This document shows, one piece after another, positions 1 through 6,919 of a stretch of DNA of 11,097 nucleotides (its first letter is position 1; each line of letters opens with the position of its first letter). This DNA is from Cyclobacteriaceae bacterium (GTDB taxonomy: Bacteria; Bacteroidota; Bacteroidia; Cytophagales; Cyclobacteriaceae), in the NCBI GenBank assembly GCA_025455445.1, contig JALOMN010000025.1, forward strand, positions 1 to 11,097, written 5' to 3'. Under the pieces are notes generated by a model. The model was not told where the DNA came from. It did no database searches and worked only from the letters and a program-made list of their open reading frames with translations. The translations under genes were made by a program, and so were the position numbers.

Positions 1-230
1 AAGTGTATACAGAATTGCAAAAAACGTTGTCTTCAACATATACTTCGCAGCAATTGAAGGAATACATTAAGAAATTCTTCAGACTTTGGTCATATAATCA
101 ATGGAAACGCGAGCGCCTCGCCCCTTCTTTTCATCTGGATGATCTGAATGTAGACCCACGAAGCTGGTGCCGTTTTCCGATACTTTCTGGCAATTTTGCG
201 GAAGAACTTCAACAGTTGGATCAGGCCTGA
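1..230 (+). CDS. nadE: NAD+ synthetase, glutamine-dependent long form, C-terminal fragment
   Basis: This is the last 75 or so codons of a gene that begins left of the window; the frame is open to the edge and ends at TGA 228-230. The visible tail has a lysine/arginine-rich helix (KEYIKKFFRLWSYNQWKRER) followed by a LAPSFHLDD stretch and a WCRFPILSG segment. These match what I remember of the extreme C-terminus of glutamine-dependent NAD+ synthetases that carry an N-terminal nitrilase domain (compare 'TPSYHAE...' in eukaryotic-type enzymes). The enzyme makes NAD+ from deamido-NAD+, ATP and glutamine in the cytoplasm. Both the glutaminase domain and the ATP-binding SGG-type motif lie outside the window, so the call rests only on the tail. 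A GTG at base 3 lies in frame but is almost certainly internal. Confidence 0.75.
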   Translation, partial: VYTELQKTLSSTYTSQQLKEYIKKFFRLWSYNQWKRERLAPSFHLDDLNVDPRSWCRFPILSGNFAEELQQLDQA

Positions 231-266
231 ATCAGGGCTGTTGGGCATAAACCATTAGTGCTTATA

Positions 267-300
267 TTTGTCCATTGTGCCTTGTATATTTATACGTTTT
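267..300 (+). promoter_or_regulatory. Candidate Bacteroidota-type promoter upstream of lgt
   Basis: TTTG at 267-270 and TACGTTTT at 293-300 are 22 bases apart. They resemble the TTTG / TAnnTTTG elements used by the Bacteroidota housekeeping sigma factor, with one mismatch in the -7 box and a spacer at the long end. Transcription would start about 10 bases before the lgt ATG at 317. The match is weak and was found by eye. Confidence 0.3.
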
Positions 301-316
301 GAACTTTTATTGACTT

Positions 317-1432
317 ATGATTAGCTACATTATTTGGAACGGAAGCCCTGAAATTTTCTCAATGGGTACTTTTTCATTGCGTTGGTATGGATTGTTGTTT
401 GCGCTTGGTTTTTTAGTAAGCCAGCAGATTTTATATTATATCTATAAGCAAGAAGGTAAACCGCAGAAAGATGTTGATACCCTTACCATCTACATGGTAG
501 TAGCAACAATTTTGGGTGCTCGACTCGGCCATGTAATATTTTATCAACCAGAATTATTTCTAAACGACCCGCTAAGTATTATTCTACCTTTTGAATTTTC
601 TCCATTCAAATTCACCGGGTTGCAAGGCCTGGCTAGTCATGGTGGTGCATTCGGAATCTTATTTGCACTTTGGTTATATAGTCGCAAGAATAAACCTGGC
701 CAATCATATATCCAGGTATTAGACAGAATCGTGATTGTGGTTGCCTTAACCGGAGCATTTATCCGTTTAGGAAATTATTTTAATTCAGAAATAATAGGAA
801 AGCCTTCCAATAATCCATTAAGTGTGGTGTTTGTTAATCGTATTACTGAAGGATTAATGGATTATCGTGTTGCCTCTAATCCGGCAGAATCGATTACCGT
901 AGAAAAAAATACCACGCTACCCGAAGGTGCTCATGGACGCGTACCGATAAACCTGTATATTTTCTTCAAACCAGGCACCACACAAGATCAGGCAACCACA
1001 TTCTTAAATTCTGATGTCAAATATTTTTTAAGCTACTACACTGAATTTATTGATGAACCCGGTATGGAGCCATTAAAGTTTCAACTCACAACAGAAACAT
1101 CTGGCACCCTTGCCGCCAGGGTAGATACCTTTGGAATCGCGAGGCATCCGGCACAATTATATGAATCTATCTCCTGCGTAATATTATTCATCGCTCTTTT
1201 CCTGATATGGAATAAAGATAAAGCGAACCTGCCTCCCGGTAGAATATTCGGAATATTCATGATTGTATTATGGAGTTTGAGATTTGTCTATGAATACCTG
1301 AAAGAAAATCAAGTTGACTTTGAAGACAAGTTACCCCTTAACATGGGTCAAATTTTAAGTATACCATTATTCATTGCCGGGGTGATCATATTAATCTGGT
1401 CGTATAAAAATACACCTGCAAAAAAGTTATAG
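317..1432 (+). CDS. lgt: Prolipoprotein diacylglyceryl transferase
   Basis: Lgt is an inner-membrane enzyme that transfers diacylglycerol from phosphatidylglycerol to the lipobox cysteine of prolipoproteins, the first step of lipoprotein maturation. The 371-residue product has the family landmarks in order: LRWYG (21-25), GARLGH (67-72), the HGG motif with the essential-type histidine at 108, the signature R150-LGNYFNSEIIG (150-161), HPAQLYES (277-284), and LRFVYEYLKE (321-330), whose R322 likely corresponds to a conserved arginine near the C-terminus. Several hydrophobic spans are evident. It is about 80 residues longer than E. coli Lgt. The excess lies between the signature motif and HPAQLYE (roughly 175-270), a hydrophilic periplasmic insertion that I believe is common in Bacteroidota. 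The ATG start lies 86 bases after nadE. The next gene begins only 16 bases downstream, which suggests co-transcription. Confidence 0.95.
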   Translation: MISYIIWNGSPEIFSMGTFSLRWYGLLFALGFLVSQQILYYIYKQEGKPQKDVDTLTIYMVVATILGARLGHVIFYQPELFLNDPLSIILPFEFSPFKFTGLQGLASHGGAFGILFALWLYSRKNKPGQSYIQVLDRIVIVVALTGAFIRLGNYFNSEIIGKPSNNPLSVVFVNRITEGLMDYRVASNPAESITVEKNTTLPEGAHGRVPINLYIFFKPGTTQDQATTFLNSDVKYFLSYYTEFIDEPGMEPLKFQLTTETSGTLAARVDTFGIARHPAQLYESISCVILFIALFLIWNKDKANLPPGRIFGIFMIVLWSLRFVYEYLKENQVDFEDKLPLNMGQILSIPLFIAGVIILIWSYKNTPAKKL

Positions 1433-1448
1433 ATAAGAAATTGAGATC

Positions 1449-2906
1449 GTGCTATCAGTGTGGAGTCGGTATGTTTGGTGTATAATTTTAATATTAAGCC
1501 TGGCCAACGCGGCAATGGCTCAAAAGGCATTGAATGGAAGTAGAACCAAAACAGAAAGTGATACTACCCAAAACCGAATCGTAACGGTAAATCGAATCTT
1601 AATCATTGGCAATAAAATTACCCGCGAACAAATCATCAGCAGAGAGCTGAGTTTAAAAACTGGTGACACCGTTAGCACCAGACGTCTGAATACGTTATTG
1701 GAATTAGATAAACAGAAAATTTACAATCTGCGCCTTTTCAACACTGTTGAGATAAGCTGGTTGGAAATCACACCCAATACAGCAGACTTATTAGTTGAGG
1801 TTACGGAGCGTTGGTACACTTTTCCTGTTCCGATATTTGAATTATCCGACCGAAATTTCAATGAGTGGTGGCAAAATTACAATCATGATCTGTCACGCGT
1901 AAATTATGGTATACGGCTCTATCAATATAATTTCAGAGGACGTAATGAAACACTTCGCTTTACAGCGCAATTTGGTTTTACCAGGCGGTTTGAATTAAGT
2001 TATCGCATCCCATACATCGACAAGAGACAGCGCCATGGTCTTATCTTTGATTTTAATTATGGAGAACCTAAAAATATCGCTTACTTCACCCAGGATCATA
2101 AACTAACATTTCTTGAAGAAGAGAAAACTCTTGAATACATGCACGGAGCAAGAGTAAGTTATACATTCAGAAGAAATTTTTATGAAACCCATTCTCTGAG
2201 TATCGGCTTACAAAAGAACAACATCATTGATACCATTGGATATCTGAACCCAAATTATTTCATTGATGGATCCACTAACCAGCAATATGCGAACATTACA
2301 TACTCGTTTAATTCCGAGCATAGAGATGTAATTGCTTATCCACTTAAAGGATATCGGTTTACTGCATTTATCAATCGAATAGGAATAATTCCCGACTCCA
2401 ATGTAAACCTGTGGGAGTTTAATCTTACCTATTCAAAATATATTGACCTTGGGAATAATTACTTTTTCTCAAATTTTACTGCGTTATACTTAAGCACACC
2501 AAACGAACAACCTTATTCACTTTATAGCGCATTAGGATATCGCAGACAATGGGTGAAAGGTTACGAAATCTATGTGGTTGAAGGACCCAAATTTTTCCTT
2601 AATAAAACTACGCTGCGTAAGAAAATATTTTCACGCACATGGCAATTAGAAAATATGCCTTTTGAACAGTTTCAATATTTACCTTTAGCAATCTACCTGA
2701 AAGGATATTTTGACTGGGGATATGTTGAGAATTATCCCTACTACGAACAACAACAAATCAATACCCGGCTTTCAAATCGATTATTGGCAGGCACAGGCGC
2801 AGGGCTTGATATTGTAACTGCCTATGATGCCGTCTTTCGACTGGAATATACATTCACACGCGAAAAAACTAATGGCTTTTTCTTCCACATCAAAAAAGAA
2901 TTCTGA
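1449..2906 (+). CDS. Omp85/BamA-TamA family outer-membrane protein with one POTRA domain
   Basis: The 485-residue protein has a signal peptide (1-24, cleavage likely after AMA before Gln25). A single POTRA-like domain spans about 45-120 (VNRILIIGNKIT at its start, LLVEVTERW at its end), and the rest forms amphipathic beta strands of an Omp85 barrel. WVKGY (368-372) sits where the conserved VRGY/VRGF loop-6 motif of Omp85 proteins is expected. The protein ends in phenylalanine (KKEF), the usual BAM recognition signal. BamA of this phylum carries several POTRA domains, so this is a smaller paralogue. Its role could be protein or lipid insertion, or translocation, and cannot be told from sequence. 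The start is GTG 1449; an in-frame GTG at 1458 is the alternative, and an in-frame TAA at 1434 rules out a much longer N-terminus. It lies 16 bases after lgt, so the two are probably one operon. Confidence 0.85.
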   Translation: MLSVWSRYVWCIILILSLANAAMAQKALNGSRTKTESDTTQNRIVTVNRILIIGNKITREQIISRELSLKTGDTVSTRRLNTLLELDKQKIYNLRLFNTVEISWLEITPNTADLLVEVTERWYTFPVPIFELSDRNFNEWWQNYNHDLSRVNYGIRLYQYNFRGRNETLRFTAQFGFTRRFELSYRIPYIDKRQRHGLIFDFNYGEPKNIAYFTQDHKLTFLEEEKTLEYMHGARVSYTFRRNFYETHSLSIGLQKNNIIDTIGYLNPNYFIDGSTNQQYANITYSFNSEHRDVIAYPLKGYRFTAFINRIGIIPDSNVNLWEFNLTYSKYIDLGNNYFFSNFTALYLSTPNEQPYSLYSALGYRRQWVKGYEIYVVEGPKFFLNKTTLRKKIFSRTWQLENMPFEQFQYLPLAIYLKGYFDWGYVENYPYYEQQQINTRLSNRLLAGTGAGLDIVTAYDAVFRLEYTFTREKTNGFFFHIKKEF

Positions 2907-3018
2907 TTTATCTAATAAAGAATAATTACAGTCTGGTGGTGTTCTGATTTTAAAGAAATCCTAACAGATATATTCTTTAAGTGATTTTTTATAAATTAGG
3001 ATTAATAACCCCGGAAAA

Positions 3019-3843
3019 TTGCAGAAAGTTCTCACTACAATTTTATTCCTAATAACCTCATCCCTTCTATTTGCTCAAAGCGTAAACACATTAATGGGTG
3101 CGCGTGCAGCAGGAACAGGCTATGCTTCATCCGGTTATGCTGATGAATGGTCGCTCTTTAATAACCCCGGTGGTATTGGTAAATCAGAACAAGTAAATTC
3201 TGCATTTGCTTATGAAGTACGCCCGCAATTTGAAGGTGCCAATCGAATGGCAGCAGCAGTAAATGTTCCCTTAAAATGGGCCGCTATTTCAGCTGGCATG
3301 TTTCGCTTTGGCGATGATCTCTACAGCGAGCAAATGATATCAGGCGGAATCGGAAATCAATTTGGCATTGCATCTCTCGGAATCAAGTTTAATGTAATTC
3401 AATACAGAAGCGAAGGCTTTGGAATATATCATGCGTTCAGCGTTGATTTCGGTGGCATCACACAGCTTACTGATAAGCTCATGATTAGTGCCTATATCAC
3501 TAATTTGAACCAGGCAAAAATCAACCCGGAATCAAATGAACGCATACCCACTCGTTTAACGGCCGGCTTATCTTTCAAACCAGATGAACATATTTTTATT
3601 ACTTCAGAATTATCCAAAGACCTCGAGTATAATGCCACCTGGCGCACAGGACTGGAGTATGCGGTCTATCAAAAAATATTTTTTCGTACAGGATTTAATC
3701 TAAACCCCAACGCAGCATTTTTTGGAGTAGGCGCTCACAAAAAAAGAGTCCGTATAGATTACGCCATTCAATTTAATCAACTGACTGGCGCATCACATCA
3801 GGCATCTGCCGGATATTGGTTTGGTAACAGAGAGAAAAAGTGA
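3019..3843 (+). CDS. PorV/PorQ- or FadL-like outer-membrane beta-barrel protein
   Basis: The 274-residue protein has a short signal peptide (1-19, ending LLFA before Gln20). Next comes GARAAGTGYASSGYADEW...NNPGGI (about residues 27-53), which resembles the N-terminal plug of UPF0164, PorV, PorQ and FadL-like barrels (typically '...RAAGMGGA...NPAGL'). The remainder is alternating strands rich in Gly, Phe and Tyr, ending ASAGYWFGNREKK. PorV-type proteins in this phylum often act as outer-membrane partners of other export or uptake machinery; a specific function here is not known to me. The start is TTG 3019: an in-frame stop at 2992 leaves no ATG upstream, and the signal peptide begins directly at this codon. 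It lies 112 bases after the Omp85 gene and overlaps the next gene by four bases (GTGA at 3840-3843), so the latter two are probably translationally coupled and work together. Confidence 0.75.
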   Translation: MQKVLTTILFLITSSLLFAQSVNTLMGARAAGTGYASSGYADEWSLFNNPGGIGKSEQVNSAFAYEVRPQFEGANRMAAAVNVPLKWAAISAGMFRFGDDLYSEQMISGGIGNQFGIASLGIKFNVIQYRSEGFGIYHAFSVDFGGITQLTDKLMISAYITNLNQAKINPESNERIPTRLTAGLSFKPDEHIFITSELSKDLEYNATWRTGLEYAVYQKIFFRTGFNLNPNAAFFGVGAHKKRVRIDYAIQFNQLTGASHQASAGYWFGNREKK

Positions 3844-5900
3844 AAAGGACATTTCTCATATCAATACTACTGTTACTGCACATCAACTCGCATTCGCAAC
3901 GCTTGTCAGGAAAAGAAATTGATTTTGAACGATTAGTAGATGAGATTTTTGCCATTCAGGATGAGGATATCAACTATGAAGATCTATATGAGAACCTGGC
4001 ACAGTTATATGCAAATCCTGCCGACTTAAACTTGATTAACGGAGAGCAGCTGCGCTCCATCTTCGTATTGAATGAATCGCAGATACAATCATTTTTAAAT
4101 TACCGTGATGAAGCCGGCCCATTTTTATCAATTTATGAATTACAAAACATTGAAGGATTTACAAATACTGTCATAGAAAAACTTATCCCTTTTGTAACAG
4201 TCTATGATCCAACCATCAGCTTCAATAAACACCTATGGAAACGAATTCTGGAAGAGAAAAATAATTATCTCGTGATGAGATATGACCGAACATTGGAAGA
4301 AAAGAAAGGTTATCAGGAGTCTGCTTCTCCAGCAAGCAGCTATGCAGGTTCTCCGGATCGATTTTACACACGATTTCTCACGCGCAGAACAGGTGACTTC
4401 AGCATTGGCTTTACTACTGAAAAAGATGCAGGTGAAAAATCCACCTGGGCGCCTGCACAGAAACAATATGGCCCTGACTTTCTCTCATTTCATGCTCAGG
4501 TGATGAATAAAGGAAAAATAAAAAATCTTGTGTTAGGCGATTTTCAGGCGCAATTCGGGCAAGGTCTTCTGTTAGGATCAGCTTTTGGAATCGGCAAAAA
4601 TTCAGAAGCAGTGAATACGGTTAGAAAAGGTAATGTAGGCTTTCTGCCTTATACATCCGTATATGAAGCCTCTTTCTTCAGAGGTGTAGCCATGACGTAT
4701 GAAATCTCAAAACAACTCACCTTGCACAGCATGTATTCTTCACGATGGCGAGACGGTGCAATCCAACAAGATACCACCGAAGAGGCTATTGATTTTATCT
4801 CATCATTTCAACAAACAGGTTTACACAGAACACCCGCTGAGATTGCGAATAGAAGCAGTGTGCTAGAGAAAAACGCAGCTGGTATTCTTAACTATAAATA
4901 TAAAAATCTGAATACCGGTGCGATGCTACATTACACGCAGTTCAATATTCCCATACAACGCAATCCAAATGTGTATAATCAATTCTACTTTAATGGAACA
5001 GATAATACCAATGTGGGTGCCTATCTGAATTATAATTGGCGAAATGTATCTTTCTTCAGTGAACTTGCGCATACCTATACCCGGGGCACAGCCATCATTG
5101 CCGGAATGTTAGGTAGTATTACTCCGTCTTTGGATGTCTCATTGTTATACCGAAAATTCGACCGTGATTATACTACTTTCTATAGCAATGCCCTCGCTGA
5201 AAACTCAACTACACAAAATGAAAGAGGTTTTTACTGGGGGTGGAAGTATCTTTTCAACAAGAAATATTCATTTTCGGGCTATGTTGATTTGTTTCGATTT
5301 CCATGGTTGAAATACAGAGTGTATGCACCTTCGGATGGAAGCGAATGGCTGATGCGCTTTAATTATAAACCAACCAAAAATATTTTCATTTTCTTACAGG
5401 CAAGGGAAGAATCGAAAGTAAGAAATGCAACAACAGAAAATAACTTATACGTGACTTCACCGGGAATAAAACGCAACTATTGGTTAAACGCAGATTATAA
5501 AATCACACCTGGCCTTACGTTTAAAACCAGAGCTCAATTCAGCAACTTCCAACTATCTGATAAAACTACCAGAGGCATGGTGTTGCTTCAGGATATAACA
5601 TGGAATCACGGTAAATTTTCAGTTAGCGGACGTTACGCACTCTTTGATACCGATGACTATGACAACCGACTTTATATTTATGAAAAAGATGTATGGCTGG
5701 CATTTTCATTCCCGGCTTATTACGGAGTAGGTATTAGAAATTATATTTTAATGCAGTATTCAATTACAAAAAAGATTGATATCTGGCTTCGTTGGGCACA
5801 TGTTCGATATACTGATCGCGAAACAATCGGCTCTGGCAGTGAAACAATTTATGGAAACACCAAAAATGATATTAAATTTCAGACACGAATAAGATTTTAA
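3840..5900 (+). CDS. ComEA-like helix-hairpin-helix protein with predicted outer-membrane barrel body
   Basis: The 686-residue exported protein has a signal peptide (1-19, SHS before Gln20). An acidic helical segment (28-58, with VDEIFAIQDEDINYEDLYEN) is followed by a tandem HhH domain of ComEA type at about 59-121: NPADLN (59-64), YRDEAGPF (88-95), ELQNIEGF (100-107), EKLIPFVTV (113-121). From about 130 onward the sequence is beta-strand rich, with many aromatic girdle residues, and ends TRIRF with a C-terminal Phe, as expected for an integral outer-membrane barrel. Proteins of this plan are widespread in Bacteroidota but, as far as I know, uncharacterised. ComEA itself binds incoming DNA in the periplasm. 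Here the first hairpin lacks the GIG loop (V76-L77-N78), so DNA binding is uncertain. The GTG start at 3840 overlaps the stop of the PorV-like gene. Confidence 0.75.
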   Translation: MKRTFLISILLLLHINSHSQRLSGKEIDFERLVDEIFAIQDEDINYEDLYENLAQLYANPADLNLINGEQLRSIFVLNESQIQSFLNYRDEAGPFLSIYELQNIEGFTNTVIEKLIPFVTVYDPTISFNKHLWKRILEEKNNYLVMRYDRTLEEKKGYQESASPASSYAGSPDRFYTRFLTRRTGDFSIGFTTEKDAGEKSTWAPAQKQYGPDFLSFHAQVMNKGKIKNLVLGDFQAQFGQGLLLGSAFGIGKNSEAVNTVRKGNVGFLPYTSVYEASFFRGVAMTYEISKQLTLHSMYSSRWRDGAIQQDTTEEAIDFISSFQQTGLHRTPAEIANRSSVLEKNAAGILNYKYKNLNTGAMLHYTQFNIPIQRNPNVYNQFYFNGTDNTNVGAYLNYNWRNVSFFSELAHTYTRGTAIIAGMLGSITPSLDVSLLYRKFDRDYTTFYSNALAENSTTQNERGFYWGWKYLFNKKYSFSGYVDLFRFPWLKYRVYAPSDGSEWLMRFNYKPTKNIFIFLQAREESKVRNATTENNLYVTSPGIKRNYWLNADYKITPGLTFKTRAQFSNFQLSDKTTRGMVLLQDITWNHGKFSVSGRYALFDTDDYDNRLYIYEKDVWLAFSFPAYYGVGIRNYILMQYSITKKIDIWLRWAHVRYTDRETIGSGSETIYGNTKNDIKFQTRIRF

Positions 5901-5902
5901 CC

Positions 5903-6010
5903 ATGCATGCCACAAAATTAATTACCCCAGCTGTATTTTTCTTTATCTGCGTAGGTCTTGTAATTTTTGTGTTCGTATACCGGGCTATCTTTCACAACAA
6001 GAAACGATAA
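5903..6010 (+). CDS. Small single-span membrane protein (35 aa), unknown function
   Basis: An ATG two bases after the stop of the HhH-barrel gene opens a 35-codon frame ending at TAA 6008-6010. The product starts MHATKLITPA. It has one strongly hydrophobic stretch of about 16 residues (11-26, AVFFFICVGLVIFVFV is its core) and ends in a basic tail RAIFHNKKR. This fits a single inner-membrane helix with its C-terminus in the cytoplasm by the positive-inside rule. I do not recognise the family. The tight spacing to the upstream stop, the clean hydrophobic core and the charge placement favour a real gene; the short length means it could also be chance. Confidence 0.45.
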   Translation: MHATKLITPAVFFFICVGLVIFVFVYRAIFHNKKR

Positions 6011-6073
6011 GTGTACTCACCTTACATTTTAACTCTCCATCGTCAATTCGGGTAATCCAACGATTTACGATAT

Positions 6074-6111
6074 CTCGCTGCTCGCTGCTTTTGCAGATTC
6101 GTATTGCAAAA
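6074..6111. repeat. Tandem heptamer and inverted repeat upstream of the DUF2807 gene
   Basis: CTCGCTG occurs twice in tandem (6074-6080, 6081-6087). It is followed by an inverted repeat, TTTTGCA at 6089-6095 and TGCAAAA at 6105-6111, with a 9-base spacer. The inverted repeat ends 12 bases before the ATG at 6124, so it could be an operator or a small mRNA hairpin. It could also be chance in AT-rich DNA. Confidence 0.3.
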
Positions 6112-6123
6112 ACCAATACCAAC

Positions 6124-6855
6124 ATGAAAAAAGTAAGCATTACAGTACTCTCGATTCTATTACTTTTTAGCGAATTCGCGTTAGCGCAAACCACTAAAAA
6201 AACGCTTGAACTGGCTGAATTTAAAGGTATCTATGTAAATTCCAACTACACGGTTTATCTCAAACAAACCAATAAACAAGAAGTGATCGTAGAAACAACT
6301 CCGGAGATACTGGAACTGACTAACATAAAAGTTGAAAATGGAATTTTGATGGTGAATATTGATCGTAAACCAGACAATCCGAATAAAAGCGTGTGGGCTA
6401 AAATCGATGATATAAAACTCAAACCTGTGATGAAAATAACTGTGAGTGTGAAAAACATCAATGAACTTCAGGTGAATGGCGGAGGAAAAATAATTACTGA
6501 AAACTCATTAGCATCTGATTACCTGAACCTTTCCGTAGCGGGCAGTGGAGGAATGGAGCTGGACTTAAAAGGAAATAATTTAAAAACTGAAATCAGCGGC
6601 TCAGGAAATATTACTTTAAAAGGATATGCAACTTCAAACGATATCACGATGAGCGGAAGCGGTAACCTGAATGCCTTTGCGTGCGAGCTTGAGAGTGCAA
6701 AAGTAAAAATGAGCGGATCCGGACTATGCGAACTTACTGCCTCTGCAAATCTTGATGCCATTGTTCAGGGAAGCGGATCGCTTAAGCACAAAGGCAATAC
6801 GAAAAATGTATCCAGAAAAATCTATGGCTCTGGCACTATCGACAGAGCATATTAA
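6124..6855 (+). CDS. Secreted head-GIN domain (DUF2807) protein
   Basis: The 243-residue protein begins MKKVSITVLS with a signal peptide (1-21, ending FALA before Gln22), which is why the ATG at 6124 is preferred over the in-frame TTG at 6091. The mature part matches the head-GIN/DUF2807 family of Bacteroidota: an N-terminal beta region (FKGIYVNSNYTVYLKQ, 33-48), a middle strand region with NELQVNGGG (113-121), and then six GSG turns at 140, 159, 178, 198, 216 and 235. The regular 18-20 residue spacing implies a beta-solenoid with one turn per rung. Family members are exported to the periplasm or cell surface and are often called putative adhesins, but a function is not established. No lipobox is seen. 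The gene ends eight bases before a strong hairpin and converges on the GGT-family gene. Confidence 0.85.
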   Translation: MKKVSITVLSILLLFSEFALAQTTKKTLELAEFKGIYVNSNYTVYLKQTNKQEVIVETTPEILELTNIKVENGILMVNIDRKPDNPNKSVWAKIDDIKLKPVMKITVSVKNINELQVNGGGKIITENSLASDYLNLSVAGSGGMELDLKGNNLKTEISGSGNITLKGYATSNDITMSGSGNLNAFACELESAKVKMSGSGLCELTASANLDAIVQGSGSLKHKGNTKNVSRKIYGSGTIDRAY

Positions 6856-6862
6856 TTAAAAC

Positions 6863-6910
6863 AAGTTGTTAGATGTTCATGAAAATCACTTCATGAACAT
6901 CTAACAACTT
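6863..6910. terminator. Perfect 21-bp hairpin between convergent genes, likely bidirectional terminator
   Basis: Bases 6863-6883 pair perfectly with 6890-6910, leaving a six-base loop AATCAC. The hairpin starts eight bases after the DUF2807 stop and ends ten bases before the stop of the minus-strand GGT-family gene. In the minus-strand direction the stem is followed by GTTTTAATTAA, a usable U-rich tail. In the plus-strand direction the tail is AATTACACAT, poor in T. It therefore looks like a better terminator for the minus-strand gene and a 3'-end stabiliser or weaker terminator for the plus-strand gene. Confidence 0.75.
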
Positions 6911-6919
6911 AATTACACA

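Noticed and set aside
1348..1530. Minus-strand open frame across the lgt / Omp85 junction
   Set aside because: It lies opposite two well-supported genes, has no recognisable domain, and reads as the shadow of the coding strands.
4282..4503. Second plus-strand frame inside the HhH-barrel gene
   Set aside because: It overlaps a continuous 686-codon gene in another frame and shows no domain or signal of its own.
6091..6123. Longer N-terminus for the DUF2807 protein from TTG 6091
   Set aside because: It would place eleven polar and charged residues before the signal peptide; the ATG at 6124 gives a standard signal sequence.
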